64,000 nt of DNA from Ga0077555 sp050250755 (GCA_050250755.1 JBFWOB010000003.1:62001-126000); one strand, 5' to 3'. Positions 44,875 through 54,340 are shown, counted from the stretch's first letter. Notes: a model not told the origin generated them from the sequence alone. Program-made: numbers and translations.

Positions 44875-46107
44875 ATGTTTCCTTTGTCGAATATGCTGAA
44901 GTCGTTCGTGAAGGTCGGCAGCCTCACAGTCATTGATGCGGAAGGCGCCACGCACGTCTTTGCAGGCAGGCCCGGCCCCAACGTCACGATGCGGCTGACG
45001 GACCCGACGCTTTACCGCAAGCTGTTCTTCAATCCAGAGCTGCACGCGGGCGAAGCTTATATGGACGGGCGCATGAGCTTCCCGGGCTCCAGCCTGCGGG
45101 ACTTCTTGACCCTGTTTTCGGTCAACCGACTATCGCTCGGCAACCAACCCATGCAGAAGGTCCTGCGCCGTGTCTCACGTGGGTTGAAGCGCTTCCAACA
45201 AGCCAACCCTGTCGGCAAGGCTCAACAGAATGTTGCGCATCACTACGATCTCGGAAATGCCTTCTACAAACTCTTTCTCGATACCGAGATGTTCTATTCA
45301 TGTGCCTATTTCCGCGACGAAAAGGAAACGCTGGAGCAGGCCCAGCGCAATAAGTGTCGCCTGATCGCTGCGAAGCTCAATTTGCAAAGCGGGCAACGCG
45401 TGCTGGATATCGGCTGCGGCTGGGGTGGGCTTGCACGATATCTCGCTCAGATCGCCGACGTGCAGGTCATTGGCGTTACGCTGTCGAAGGAACAACATGC
45501 TCTGGCTGTCGAGGCAACGAAGATCGCAGGGCTCGAGGATCGTGTGAAGATCGAGCTCAAGGACTATCGCGAGCTCTCTGGCAAGTTCGATCGGATCGTC
45601 TCGGTCGGCATGTTCGAGCACGTCGGCGTCGGACACTATGATGAGTTCTTCGCCAAGGTGAACGATCTTATGAGCGATGAAGGCATCATGCTCCTTCATT
45701 CCATCGGCCACATGAGCCCGCCAGGTACAGCGAGCCCATGGCTCCGAAAATATATTTTCCCCGGAGCCTATTCACCGGCACTCTCTGAGGTCTTCCCCGT
45801 CGTCGAGAACAATAGCCTATGGGTCACGGACCTGGAGTTTCTGCGGGTTCATTACGCGACGACACTGCGCCACTGGCACGAACGGTTCGAGCAGAACCGC
45901 GTAGCAGTCGCCCAGATGTACGACGAGCGCTTCTGCCGGATGTGGGAGTTTTACCTCATCAGCGCTGAAATGATGTTCCGGACCGGATCGCAGGAAGTCT
46001 TTCATATGCAGCTATCGCGAAAGCGCGACGCAGCGCCAATCGTCCGCGATTACATCACCGATATCCAACGCAAGTACGAGCAGGCGGAGCGCAACGGGTC
46101 ATTCTGA
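44875..46107 (+). CDS. cfa: Cyclopropane-fatty-acyl-phospholipid synthase
   Basis: 410 residues. The enzyme adds a methylene from S-adenosylmethionine across the double bond of membrane phospholipid acyl chains. The N-terminal domain (FFNPELHAGEAYMDGRM) is the lipid-binding part seen in Cfa proteins. Next come QNVAHHYDLGNAFYKLFLD, the SAM-binding VLDIGCGWGGLARYLA and the EHVGVGHYDEFF segment with its conserved glutamate and tyrosine. The C-terminal YPGA-type loop appears as IFPGAYSP. GGGGAG sits eight bases before the ATG. These enzymes are often induced in stationary phase or acid stress. No EcfG-type promoter is visible upstream here. Confidence 0.95.
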   Translation: MFPLSNMLKSFVKVGSLTVIDAEGATHVFAGRPGPNVTMRLTDPTLYRKLFFNPELHAGEAYMDGRMSFPGSSLRDFLTLFSVNRLSLGNQPMQKVLRRVSRGLKRFQQANPVGKAQQNVAHHYDLGNAFYKLFLDTEMFYSCAYFRDEKETLEQAQRNKCRLIAAKLNLQSGQRVLDIGCGWGGLARYLAQIADVQVIGVTLSKEQHALAVEATKIAGLEDRVKIELKDYRELSGKFDRIVSVGMFEHVGVGHYDEFFAKVNDLMSDEGIMLLHSIGHMSPPGTASPWLRKYIFPGAYSPALSEVFPVVENNSLWVTDLEFLRVHYATTLRHWHERFEQNRVAVAQMYDERFCRMWEFYLISAEMMFRTGSQEVFHMQLSRKRDAAPIVRDYITDIQRKYEQAERNGSF

Positions 46108-46215
46108 CGATGCAGCAAGCAAAGTCGTCGCTCGGTCCCGGCAGCTCCGAAGTGTCGATTTAGTCCCACTTTCTGGCCATTGTCGCCGCAGTCAACTCCA
46201 ATGGCCCAAATGCAA

Positions 46216-46243
46216 AACGGGACGGCGTTGCGGCCGTCCCGTT
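46216..46243 (-). terminator. Terminator of the monooxygenase gene
   Basis: The arms AACGGGACGG (46216-46225) and CCGTCCCGTT (46234-46243) pair perfectly, with one extra C-G pair inside and a six-base loop. On the minus strand it is followed by TTGCATTT. It lies 29 bases past the monooxygenase stop and may also serve the convergent cfa gene. Confidence 0.65.
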
Positions 46244-46271
46244 CCTGAATCGCCAGCGCCCTCTATTCTGC

Positions 46272-47891
46272 TCAGGCACTCATCTCGAAGCCTTCGTAGT
46301 CTTTCGCGACCACCTCGTTGCACTTCGCAACGTAGTTCTGAACGCCGCCGACATAAGGCATGAAGATTCGCGGCTTGCCGGGAATGTTAGCGCCCATGTA
46401 CCAGCTCTTGGCCAGCGGATAGAGCGTCGAGTTCGCGACCTCGTTATTGTGCTGAACCCAGGCCATTTCGGCCACGCGCGTCGGCTCGATGCGGCGCATC
46501 TGCCGCCCCTGCACATACTTTATGGCGTCGCCGATGAAATCGACGTGCTGTTGGCACGAGAAGATCATCTGGCTTTTCACGCCGGGGCTTTGCGGTCCCG
46601 TCACCATGAACATGTTCGGGAAGCCCGAAACCATCACGCCAAGATAGGTCTGGGGGCCATCCTTCCACTTGTCGGAAATGGAGACGCCGTCCTTGCCCTT
46701 GATGTCGATCTCTTTCATGGCTCCGGTCATGGCATCGAAGCCGGTGGCGAAGACGATGGCATCGAGTTCGTAGGATTTGCCGTCCGAGGTTTTGATGCCC
46801 CACTCGGTGATCTCGGCAATCGGGTTCTTGCGGATGTTGACCAGCTTAACGTGCGGCAGATTGTAGGTCTGATAGTAATTCGTATCGAGAATGAGCCGTT
46901 TGGTACCGATCGGATGATCGTTCGGACAGAGGGCCTCAGCCGTTTCGGGATCCTGCACGATCGAGCGAATCTTGTTGCACACGAACTCGGTCGCCGTGTC
47001 GTTCGCCGCCTTGTTGGTGAGTAGATCGGTATAAGAATAGAGGAAGCTGATCGAGCCGCCTTCTTGCCATTTACGCTCATAGACGGCGTTGCGCTCTTCC
47101 TCGGAAACCTCGAGCGCCGATTTTGTTGGCGGCGGGTAGCCTGCAATCGCGAACGGTGTGTTGACCGCTCCAGCGCGGCGCTGGGGATACTCGGCTTTGT
47201 GCTTCGACTCTCTCTCCGGCTCCATCGGACCATTCTGAGCGGGGAGCGAAAAGTTTGCCGTGCGCTGAAAGACGAAGAGCTGGCGAGCCTGCTTGGCGAT
47301 GTGCGGAATCGATTGGACGCCCGACGATCCAGTGCCGACAACGCCCACGCGAAGGCCGGTGAAATCTACACCCTCGTGCGGCCACAGGCCAGTGTGGTAG
47401 GTCTTGCCCTTGAAACTGTCGACGCCCGGGATATCGGGCTTTCTCGGCGTCGACAGGTTCCCCGTGGCCATAATGATGTAGGGCGCCGTGACCGTCTCGC
47501 CCTTGTCGGTCGTTACGGTCCAGCGATTCGCGCTCTCGTCGAAGGTGGCAGAGGTGATGAGCGTATTGAACTGAATGTCCTTGCGAATATCGAAACGGTC
47601 AGCAACGTGCTGCACGTATTTGAGAATTTCACCTTGATTTCCGTAGCGCTCGTTCCAGTGCCAATCCTGATCGAGTTCGGGTGAGAACGAGAATGAATAT
47701 TCGAGGCTTTCCACATCGCAGCGGCAACCCGGATAGCGGTTCCAGTACCAAGTGCCGCCGACGTCGTCGCCCTTCTCGAATGCGCGGGCCTTGAGACCGA
47801 GCTCACGCAGCTTGTGAATGGCATAAACTCCGGCAACGCCCGCGCCGACGATAATGACGTCGAGGCCATCGGGGCTGGTGGAAGTGGCCAT
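46272..47891 (-). CDS. Flavin-containing monooxygenase, Baeyer-Villiger type
   Basis: 539 residues. The first Rossmann motif binds FAD (VIIVGAGVAGVYAIHKL), and a second binds NADPH (VGVVGTGSSGVQSI). Between them is the Baeyer-Villiger fingerprint F-K-G-K-T-Y-H-T-G-L-W-P at about residue 160, matching FxGxxxHxxxWP exactly. Such enzymes insert oxygen beside a ketone to give an ester or lactone, using NADPH. The length and the GGTWYWNRYPGCRCDVES stretch place it with cyclohexanone/phenylacetone-type enzymes. A palindrome 26 bases upstream is a likely operator. A partnering lactone hydrolase is not evident nearby, so its pathway is unknown. Confidence 0.95.
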   Translation of the reverse strand: MATSTSPDGLDVIIVGAGVAGVYAIHKLRELGLKARAFEKGDDVGGTWYWNRYPGCRCDVESLEYSFSFSPELDQDWHWNERYGNQGEILKYVQHVADRFDIRKDIQFNTLITSATFDESANRWTVTTDKGETVTAPYIIMATGNLSTPRKPDIPGVDSFKGKTYHTGLWPHEGVDFTGLRVGVVGTGSSGVQSIPHIAKQARQLFVFQRTANFSLPAQNGPMEPERESKHKAEYPQRRAGAVNTPFAIAGYPPPTKSALEVSEEERNAVYERKWQEGGSISFLYSYTDLLTNKAANDTATEFVCNKIRSIVQDPETAEALCPNDHPIGTKRLILDTNYYQTYNLPHVKLVNIRKNPIAEITEWGIKTSDGKSYELDAIVFATGFDAMTGAMKEIDIKGKDGVSISDKWKDGPQTYLGVMVSGFPNMFMVTGPQSPGVKSQMIFSCQQHVDFIGDAIKYVQGRQMRRIEPTRVAEMAWVQHNNEVANSTLYPLAKSWYMGANIPGKPRIFMPYVGGVQNYVAKCNEVVAKDYEGFEMSA

Positions 47892-47916
47892 GGGTGCTCC
47901 TCGCTAGCTTTGAATA

Positions 47917-47934
47917 TATATGTACGGACATATA
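47917..47934. promoter_or_regulatory. Palindromic operator candidate upstream of the monooxygenase
   Basis: TATATGT-ACGG-ACATATA is a perfect 7-bp inverted repeat with a 4-base centre, in an AT-rich patch. It lies 26 bases before the monooxygenase start, where a repressor would block transcription. Length and symmetry suit a TetR or MarR-type dimer; no such regulator is adjacent. Confidence 0.6.
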
Positions 47935-48056
47935 GCCATGAAGCCGTGAGCGAGGCAACCCGATAGGGGGGTGGAGAGGGCGCTCTTCCGCACACCGTAT
48001 CCATTGCCGGTCGGATCGTATAGAACACGGCGTCAGTTAGCTGGCCATCCCATACT

Positions 48057-49382
48057 TCAACCTGCTTGCTTGGCCGTAGCCTGTGCGGACGCCGAGCCTT
48101 CGATTGCCTCTTCGGTTGCGGAAACACCCAAGGGATCGAAGTTTGTCACCGTCTGCGCAGCGATGGCGGCTTCAGAAAACACAACGCGATCCTCAGCCAG
48201 TGCAGGCCGGCGCATGATCCTCTGGATGACATAGGCAATTAGCAGGACGTGAATGGCAGCTGTGAACATATAGAGCGTCGGCATGCCGGCGTAATACTTC
48301 CAGATGGACGGAAGCAAGGGGCCGGCCGCCGCCCCGAGGCTGTAGATCAGCAGGAGCCCGCTCGAGACCTCAACGTAGTCGCGAGGTTCCGCCACGTCGT
48401 TGGCGTGGGCAACAGCCAGCGGATAAAGTGGAAACGAGCCGAGACCAAAGAAGACGCCGGCAATCATGATCGCCATATGGTCGTCAGCGGGAATCAGAAT
48501 CGTCGCGATCGCCGCGGAGATGGCCACAAGGGCAGCGGCAATCATCACGTAGCGACGATCCATTCGATCCGAGATCGCTCCAAGAGGCCATTGGCCGAGC
48601 GCACCTCCGATCACCACGGCACTCATATAGAGGCCGACATTGGCTGCATCCATGCCGAGGTTCTGGGCAAAGACTGGACCGAGTGTCCAGAAAGAGCCGT
48701 TTGCCAAGCCAACTGCAAAGCACCCCCCGACGCCGACTGGAGAAATGGCGTAAAGGCGGCGCACCCGCGGCCTTACGACATCCGCTGGCGTCGGTGTGGA
48801 TGATTTCGTGAACGCGACGGGAATTGCGGCCAATGACACTAGAATCGAAGCCAAGCCAAAAAGCGCGAACGAATCTAGCTGCGCGAACCCAATCATCATC
48901 TGGCCAGCGGTGAGGAAGGCCAGATTGATCATGATATAGACGGAGAAGACGGCTCCCCTGGATTCGTTGTCCGCCTCGGCGTTGAGCCAGCTCTCGATGA
49001 CGATGTAGAGCACGGCGAAGCAATAGCCGGAGAATGCACGCAGCACCCACCACAGGACCGGCTCGCTGCTCATCGCGTGCAACACTGGCACCGCCGATGC
49101 GAGCGATGTCATGGCGAGAAACGTTCGGATATGCCCGGCACGACGCACGAGCATCGGACCATGAACACAACCGATCGTGAAACCCACAAAATAAGCCGTA
49201 CCAAGCAAACCGATCTCGACGGCCGCAAAGTTCTCCAGATTGGCCCGGATCGGCACAAGTGTGATCTGCAAACCGTTGCCCGCCAGAAGGACAGCGACAC
49301 TCACGAGAAGCGCGGAAACAGGAGCAATGGAGGCAACAAGGGAAGCCGGCGGCGAGGATTGGATAGAAGGCTGATTATTCAA
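48057..49382 (-). CDS. MFS transporter (YcaD-like)
   Basis: 441 residues with 12 predicted helices in two halves joined by a polar loop near the middle (about 200-215). The first cytoplasmic loop is GPMLVRRAGHIRTF, and the second half has the matching GQWPLGAISDRMDRR motif, both MFS signatures. The segment YCFAVLYIVIESWLNAEA resembles the YcaD subgroup of sugar/multidrug-like porters. The C-terminal tail of about 50 residues is polar and disordered. It is probably a proton-coupled uptake or efflux protein; the substrate is unknown. It reads the same way as the monooxygenase but is separated by 165 bases and its own AT-poor gap. Confidence 0.9.
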   Translation of the reverse strand: MNNQPSIQSSPPASLVASIAPVSALLVSVAVLLAGNGLQITLVPIRANLENFAAVEIGLLGTAYFVGFTIGCVHGPMLVRRAGHIRTFLAMTSLASAVPVLHAMSSEPVLWWVLRAFSGYCFAVLYIVIESWLNAEADNESRGAVFSVYIMINLAFLTAGQMMIGFAQLDSFALFGLASILVSLAAIPVAFTKSSTPTPADVVRPRVRRLYAISPVGVGGCFAVGLANGSFWTLGPVFAQNLGMDAANVGLYMSAVVIGGALGQWPLGAISDRMDRRYVMIAAALVAISAAIATILIPADDHMAIMIAGVFFGLGSFPLYPLAVAHANDVAEPRDYVEVSSGLLLIYSLGAAAGPLLPSIWKYYAGMPTLYMFTAAIHVLLIAYVIQRIMRRPALAEDRVVFSEAAIAAQTVTNFDPLGVSATEEAIEGSASAQATAKQAG

Positions 49383-49627
49383 TGAACTACGCGTCCCAAT
49401 CTAGTCGTGGTCCGGTCAGTTTGGCGCTCTCCCCTGGCAGGGTTCACCAAGCCGCTATGTCCATAACGAGTTTGTCGACAAAGAGATCACCCGGACGGGA
49501 TTGGGCGCGCGATGCTGTCGCAACGCTCGACCGGCCGATGAGAAATCAGACATTTCGCGGAAATCGGTGAGCCACAAACAACGAAGGCTTCCGTCAATCC
49601 ACGGCCGCAGGTTTGCTGTAAGAGGTG

Positions 49628-50341
49628 TTATTCGTTCAATAAATCCGGTCGCCGTTCGCGCGTAAGCCGCTCAGCCTCGCGCCGCCGCCACTCGTCGATG
49701 CGTTTGTGGTCGCCGGAAAGCAGGACGTCAGGAATAGCGCGGCCTTCCCAAGCGCGCGGCTTGGTAAACTGCGGATATTCTAGGAGGCCGCTCTCGAAGC
49801 TCTCCTCGGTAAGAGACGCTTGGCCTCCGAGAACGCCGGGGAGAAGACGGACGCAGGCATCCATCAGCACCATGGCGGGTAGCTCGCCCCCCGAAAGCAC
49901 ATAGTCGCCGATCGAGATCTCCTCGAGGTCACGCCCTTCGATCACGCGCTGGTCGACGCCCTCGAAACGGCCGGCAAGCAGCAACACGCCGGGGCCGCTC
50001 GCGAGCGCGCGGACGCGAGCCTGGGTTAGAGGTGCACCGCGAGGGGAGAGATAGATGCGAGCGAGATTGGGCGCCGACACGAGTGCGGCGTCGATAGCCG
50101 GCCCCAGCACATCGGGACGCATAACCATACCCGCGCCTCCCCCGGCTGGCGTATCGTCAACCTGACGATGACGGCCAAGCCCGAACTCGCGAAGGTTCAC
50201 GCAATCAAGCCGCCACGTGCCCGCCGCAAGGGCCTGCCCCGTCAGCGACACTCCGAGAGGCCCGGGGAACATTTCCGGGAAAATGGTGAGCACAGTCGCC
50301 TGCCAGGGTTGGCGCGCGAGGCTTGATTGTTCGGTCTGCAA
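49628..50341 (-). CDS. trmD: tRNA (guanine-N1)-methyltransferase TrmD
   Basis: 237 residues. TrmD methylates G37 beside the anticodon of several tRNAs using SAM and prevents frameshifting; it is essential in most bacteria. Signatures are TIFPEMFPGPLG, the REFGLGRHRQVDDTPAGGGAGMVM stretch and the trefoil-knot loop with ISIGDYVLSGGELPAMVL. The usual partners rpsP, rimM and rplS are absent on both sides. It is flanked by an MFS transporter and a divergent sulfatase gene. The start codon at 50341 is 61 bases from the sulfatase start. Confidence 0.96.
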   Translation of the reverse strand: MQTEQSSLARQPWQATVLTIFPEMFPGPLGVSLTGQALAAGTWRLDCVNLREFGLGRHRQVDDTPAGGGAGMVMRPDVLGPAIDAALVSAPNLARIYLSPRGAPLTQARVRALASGPGVLLLAGRFEGVDQRVIEGRDLEEISIGDYVLSGGELPAMVLMDACVRLLPGVLGGQASLTEESFESGLLEYPQFTKPRAWEGRAIPDVLLSGDHKRIDEWRRREAERLTRERRPDLLNE

Positions 50342-50402
50342 CGGTCACGCTCCTCGCGCTTCGAGATCGGGCCATCATGGCCCAGCAGTTCAGCCGGTGA
50401 CC

Positions 50403-51989
50403 ATGTCGGACAAGCCCAACATCCTGTTTATCATGGCAGACCAGCTTCGCTGGGACTATCTCGCGCATGCAGGGCATCCGCATATCCGCACGCCCAATCT
50501 CGATCGGCTGGCGGCGAGAGGTGTGTCTTTGACCCGTGCGTTCGTCCAGTCGCCCGTCTGCGGCGGATCACGCATGTGCTTCTACACGGGCCGCTATAAC
50601 CTGACGCACGGCGCGAGTTACAATAATTTCCCACTCCGCATCGACGAGTGGACCATGGGCGATTACCTCCGCCCGCAGGGGTATCGGGTGGTGCTGGTCG
50701 GCAAGACGCACTTCAAACCCGATCTCGAGTCCATGGCACGATTGGGCATCGACCCGGGCACTAATCCAGGACTGCCCTATTGGCAGTGCGGTTTCGAGCC
50801 GTTCGAGCGCGATGACGGACTGCATCCTGAGGTGGACGGGAAGCTCGCCGGGGCCGACCCCGCATATAACGCGTGGCTGCGCCAGCTCGGCTATTCCGGC
50901 GCGAACCCATGGCACGATTGGGCGAACTCAGTCGAAGGTGACAACGGCGAGATCCTCTCCGGATGGGCCATGCGCAACGCGCGGCGGCCAGCCCGGGTGA
51001 AGGAGGAGCACTCCGAAACGGCCTACATGACGGACCGGGCGCTCGACTTCATGCGACAGGCGCGCAATGGCCCGCCTTGGTGCCTGCACGTGTCCTACAT
51101 CAAGCCGCACTGGCCCTACATCGCGCCGGCGCCCTATCACGCCATGTATGGGCCTGAGCACATGATTCCGGCGAACCGGTCTGAGGCCGAACGGCAAAAT
51201 CCGCATCCGGTGATCGCCGCGTTCATGCGGCATGATGAAAGCGTGAATTTCTCGCGCGACGAGGTGCGCGAAACGGTGATCCCGACGTACATGGGGCTGA
51301 TCTCTCAGTTTGACGCCCACGTCGGTCGCCTGATCGACCACCTCGAAGCGACGGGCGAGATCAACCACACGATCATAATCGTTACTTCAGATCATGGGGA
51401 TTATCTCGGCGATCATTGGCTCGGGGAGAAGGATCTCTTCCATGAAGAGGTCGTGCGCGTGCCCATGATCATCGTCGATCCAAGACCGCAAGCCGACGCA
51501 ACGCGTGGACAGAACGTGGCCGCGTTGGTCGAGGCGATAGACTTGGCCCCCACGTTCATTGATTGGGCCTGCGGCGAGCCGCAGCCGCACAGATTGGAAG
51601 GACGGTCGTTGGCACCGCTGCTGACGTCGCCGACTATCGAGAATTGGCGAGAAGCCGTGTTTTGCGACAGCGACTTCGCGCTTCGCCATGCGCGAAAGCA
51701 TCTGGATCTGGCCGAGGATGAAGCGCGTGGGTTCATGGTGCGGACCTCTCGCTGGAAGTACGTCCATTTCGAGCGCTTCAGCCCGCAACTCTTCGATCTC
51801 GATGCCGATCCCCACGAATTGAACGATCTCTGCGACAGCAGCGCACACGCCGGAGTCCGCGAGGAAATGAAAGCGCGACTCTTCTCATGGGCACTTACGC
51901 GGAAAACGCGGACGACCGTGACGCATGACTACATTCGGCGTGTCACAGGTGGCGCAAGGGCTCGGGGTTACAGGTTTGGCGAATGGTAG
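50403..51989 (+). CDS. Sulfatase-family hydrolase (arylsulfatase/phosphonate monoester hydrolase type)
   Basis: 528 residues from ATG 50403. The frame is open upstream but overlaps trmD, and MSDKPNILFIMADQLRWD is the standard opening. The metal-binding aspartate is Asp13. The modification site for formylglycine is Cys53 in VCGGSRMCFYTGR, where the usual C-x-P/A-S-R has Gly at the third place. The second metal site is in TSDHGDYLGDHWLGEKD. The sequence resembles phosphonate monoester hydrolases and arylsulfatases of rhizobia, which are cytoplasmic; no signal peptide is present here. It is the first of three same-strand genes and probably removes a sulfate or phosphonate ester from a sugar-like compound. 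Confidence 0.9.
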   Translation: MSDKPNILFIMADQLRWDYLAHAGHPHIRTPNLDRLAARGVSLTRAFVQSPVCGGSRMCFYTGRYNLTHGASYNNFPLRIDEWTMGDYLRPQGYRVVLVGKTHFKPDLESMARLGIDPGTNPGLPYWQCGFEPFERDDGLHPEVDGKLAGADPAYNAWLRQLGYSGANPWHDWANSVEGDNGEILSGWAMRNARRPARVKEEHSETAYMTDRALDFMRQARNGPPWCLHVSYIKPHWPYIAPAPYHAMYGPEHMIPANRSEAERQNPHPVIAAFMRHDESVNFSRDEVRETVIPTYMGLISQFDAHVGRLIDHLEATGEINHTIIIVTSDHGDYLGDHWLGEKDLFHEEVVRVPMIIVDPRPQADATRGQNVAALVEAIDLAPTFIDWACGEPQPHRLEGRSLAPLLTSPTIENWREAVFCDSDFALRHARKHLDLAEDEARGFMVRTSRWKYVHFERFSPQLFDLDADPHELNDLCDSSAHAGVREEMKARLFSWALTRKTRTTVTHDYIRRVTGGARARGYRFGEW

Positions 51990-52024
51990 GCGGCGATCTG
52001 CGCGGATAGCGGGAGACTTGACGA

Positions 52025-53095
52025 ATGACGAAGACAGACGCCCATGTATTCCGCGCAGCAAGCGATGCGTTCCCGATCGACCGCGAGCAACTGGGCGCCT
52101 ATCTGGAAGGCGTCGGGCTTCCGCTTGATCCCGTGGAGCAGGTGCTGCAGTTCGGCACGGGGCTCGCCAACATCAATTATCGCCTCAAAGCCGGAGGCCG
52201 GATGCTGGTGTTGCGGCGCCCCCCGGACGGCGACTTGCCGCCGGGTGCGCACGACATGGCGCGAGAGCATCGCATCCTCTCGCGGCTCTGGCGGGCTCTG
52301 CCTCTCGCACCGCAGAGTGTGCACCTGTGCGAGGATCGAAGTGTTATCGGCGTACCGTTTCAGCTAATCGAATATCGCCCAGGATTGGTGATCAAGGGCG
52401 ACGATAAACGGCATTTTGAGGGAAAACCAGACGTTGCCGCGCGTACAGGCCAGATGGTGATCGAGACGCTGGTCGCGATCCATGACGTTGATGCTGAGGC
52501 GATCGGGCTCGGCGATCTGGGTAAACCGGAAGGTTTCATTGAGCGGGCGCGAAAGGGTTGGACCGGGCGGGCCGAGCGGCTGGAGCTCGCGCCGGAAGCC
52601 GCAGCACTCGTGCGTGAGGTGTCTGCCTGGCTCGCGACACAGACGGTGCGCACTCGCAGACCGACATTGCTGCACTCCGACTTCAAACTCGACAACCTGA
52701 TCGTCGAACCGGACACGCTGAAACCGGTTGCGATTGTCGATTGGGACATGGGCACACGAGGCGATCCGCTCTTCGACGTTGCGACCTTGCTCAGCTATTG
52801 GGCTCAGGACGGCGATCCGGATTGCATGCACGACACGAAGCAACTGCCCACCGCCGCGCCCGGCTTCCCGACGCGCGACGCTGTTGTGGCAGAGTACGCG
52901 CGATTGACCGGGCGTGATGTCTCGGATTTCCCCGTGCTGCGTGTGCTCGCCATGTTCAAGCTGGCTGTCGTATTGCTGCAACTCCATGCGCTGTGGAAGC
53001 GCGGCGCCGCGAAAGGCGACGAATATGCGCGCTTCGAGCGGGTAGCCATCGAGCTTCTCCTGTTCTCGAGAGATGCAGCAGCGGGACGAGGCTAA
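52025..53095 (+). CDS. APH-like phosphotransferase family protein
   Basis: 356 residues with the aminoglycoside/choline kinase-like fold. The N-terminal lobe has NINYRLKAGGRMLVLRRPP, typical of the APH group related to ACAD10/11 kinases. The catalytic loop is LHSDFKLDNLIV (HxDxxxxN) and the metal-binding aspartate is in VDWDMGTRGDPLFD. It starts 35 bases after the sulfatase stop, so it is probably co-transcribed. Members closest to this type are found in acyl-CoA or hydroxy-acid catabolism and phosphorylate a small hydroxylated substrate. The substrate is unknown. Confidence 0.9.
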   Translation: MTKTDAHVFRAASDAFPIDREQLGAYLEGVGLPLDPVEQVLQFGTGLANINYRLKAGGRMLVLRRPPDGDLPPGAHDMAREHRILSRLWRALPLAPQSVHLCEDRSVIGVPFQLIEYRPGLVIKGDDKRHFEGKPDVAARTGQMVIETLVAIHDVDAEAIGLGDLGKPEGFIERARKGWTGRAERLELAPEAAALVREVSAWLATQTVRTRRPTLLHSDFKLDNLIVEPDTLKPVAIVDWDMGTRGDPLFDVATLLSYWAQDGDPDCMHDTKQLPTAAPGFPTRDAVVAEYARLTGRDVSDFPVLRVLAMFKLAVVLLQLHALWKRGAAKGDEYARFERVAIELLLFSRDAAAGRG

Positions 53096-53195
53096 CCAGG
53101 AACGCGGCGCAGTCCCGCAGTGGTGAACCCACATCAACGTGCATAAACTTCGGCTCAACGGCCAACGACGCATTGCCGCCAACGGGAGATGCCTG

Positions 53196-54308
53196 ATGAA
53201 GATCACCGCCATTCACGCGCATTACGTGCGCATACCCTATGACATGGGTGCGCCCACGACCGAGTTCGCTGGCCTCCGCTTCCCATCGCAGGATCATCTG
53301 CTCGTGCAAGTCGATACCGACGCTGGGATCACGGGCTGGGGCGAGGGCTTCGGGCACAACATCATTCCGGCGACGAAAGCAGCGCTCGAGACCTACGTTG
53401 CGCCATGGTTCATCGGAAAGGATCCGACGGATATCAACGCGCTGCACCGGGAAGCGGCTCAATCGTTCCATATCTTCGGTCGCAACGGCCCGGTGGTCTA
53501 TGCGCACTCAGGCATCGACATTGCTCTTTGGGACATTGCTGGAAAACGCGCCGGCCTTCCCGTCTCGGATCTTCTCGGCGGCGCGCGACGCAAAGAAGTG
53601 CGCGCGTATTGCAGCCTGATGCGCTACGGCAATCCGGACGTCGTGCGGAAAATCTGCGCCGGCCGCGCCGCGGCAGGCTTCACGCACATCAAGCTCCATG
53701 AGCATTCGGTTGCAGCCGTAATGGCCGCACGTGAGGGCGCGGGGCCTGAAGTCGCGATCATGAATGATGTCAATTGCCCGTGGAGCGTGGCAGAGGCGCT
53801 GGCCATGGAGAAGGCCTATCGGCCCGCCAATCTGTTCTGGCTCGAAGAACCCGTATTTCCGCCGGAGGATCACAAGGGGTTGGCACGCGTAAGGCGCGAC
53901 GGACAGACCAGAATCGCTGCTGGCGAGAATGCGGCTGGATTGCACGATTTCGTCGACAGTTTCGAGAAAGGCGCGATCGACATCGCACAGCCGAGCGTGA
54001 CCAAGATCGGCGGCATCACGGAAATGAGAAAGATCATCGCGGCCGCCGAAGCGCACTCCGTGCAGATCATCCCACATTGCGCTTATTTCGGGCCGGGCAA
54101 TCTCGCGTCGATCCACATTGTGGCCTCGCTTTCGACGGACACGCTGCTGGAAAACATCTACGCCAATCTCGAGGCGAGCCCCTACGGCGACGCGATGGTC
54201 GCGAAGAACGGAAAGGTCCGCGTACCGGAAGGCCCGGGGCTCGGGGTCGAACCCGACATGGCGATTGTCGAGAAATACCGACAGGGCCCCGTGGTGACAG
54301 TTCGCTAG
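53196..54308 (+). CDS. Enolase-superfamily enzyme (mandelate racemase/muconate lactonizing type)
   Basis: 370 residues from ATG 53196, which has GGGAG nearby; the frame is open 19 codons upstream without one. The capping domain comes first, then the barrel. Catalytic residues are in IKLHEH (a K-x-H motif at the end of the second strand) and the metal ligands in IMNDVNC, FWLEEPV and AAGENA. A histidine in PHCAYFGPGN ends the site. The K-x-H and EEP/GEN pattern fits mandelate racemase-type sugar-acid dehydratases or racemases. It follows the kinase by 100 bases in the same direction. Together with the sulfatase it suggests breakdown of a sulfated or phosphonylated sugar acid. Confidence 0.92.
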   Translation: MKITAIHAHYVRIPYDMGAPTTEFAGLRFPSQDHLLVQVDTDAGITGWGEGFGHNIIPATKAALETYVAPWFIGKDPTDINALHREAAQSFHIFGRNGPVVYAHSGIDIALWDIAGKRAGLPVSDLLGGARRKEVRAYCSLMRYGNPDVVRKICAGRAAAGFTHIKLHEHSVAAVMAAREGAGPEVAIMNDVNCPWSVAEALAMEKAYRPANLFWLEEPVFPPEDHKGLARVRRDGQTRIAAGENAAGLHDFVDSFEKGAIDIAQPSVTKIGGITEMRKIIAAAEAHSVQIIPHCAYFGPGNLASIHIVASLSTDTLLENIYANLEASPYGDAMVAKNGKVRVPEGPGLGVEPDMAIVEKYRQGPVVTVR

Positions 54309-54340
54309 TCGGTTAGCTGTGGCTGACCCGCTGAAAAAGA

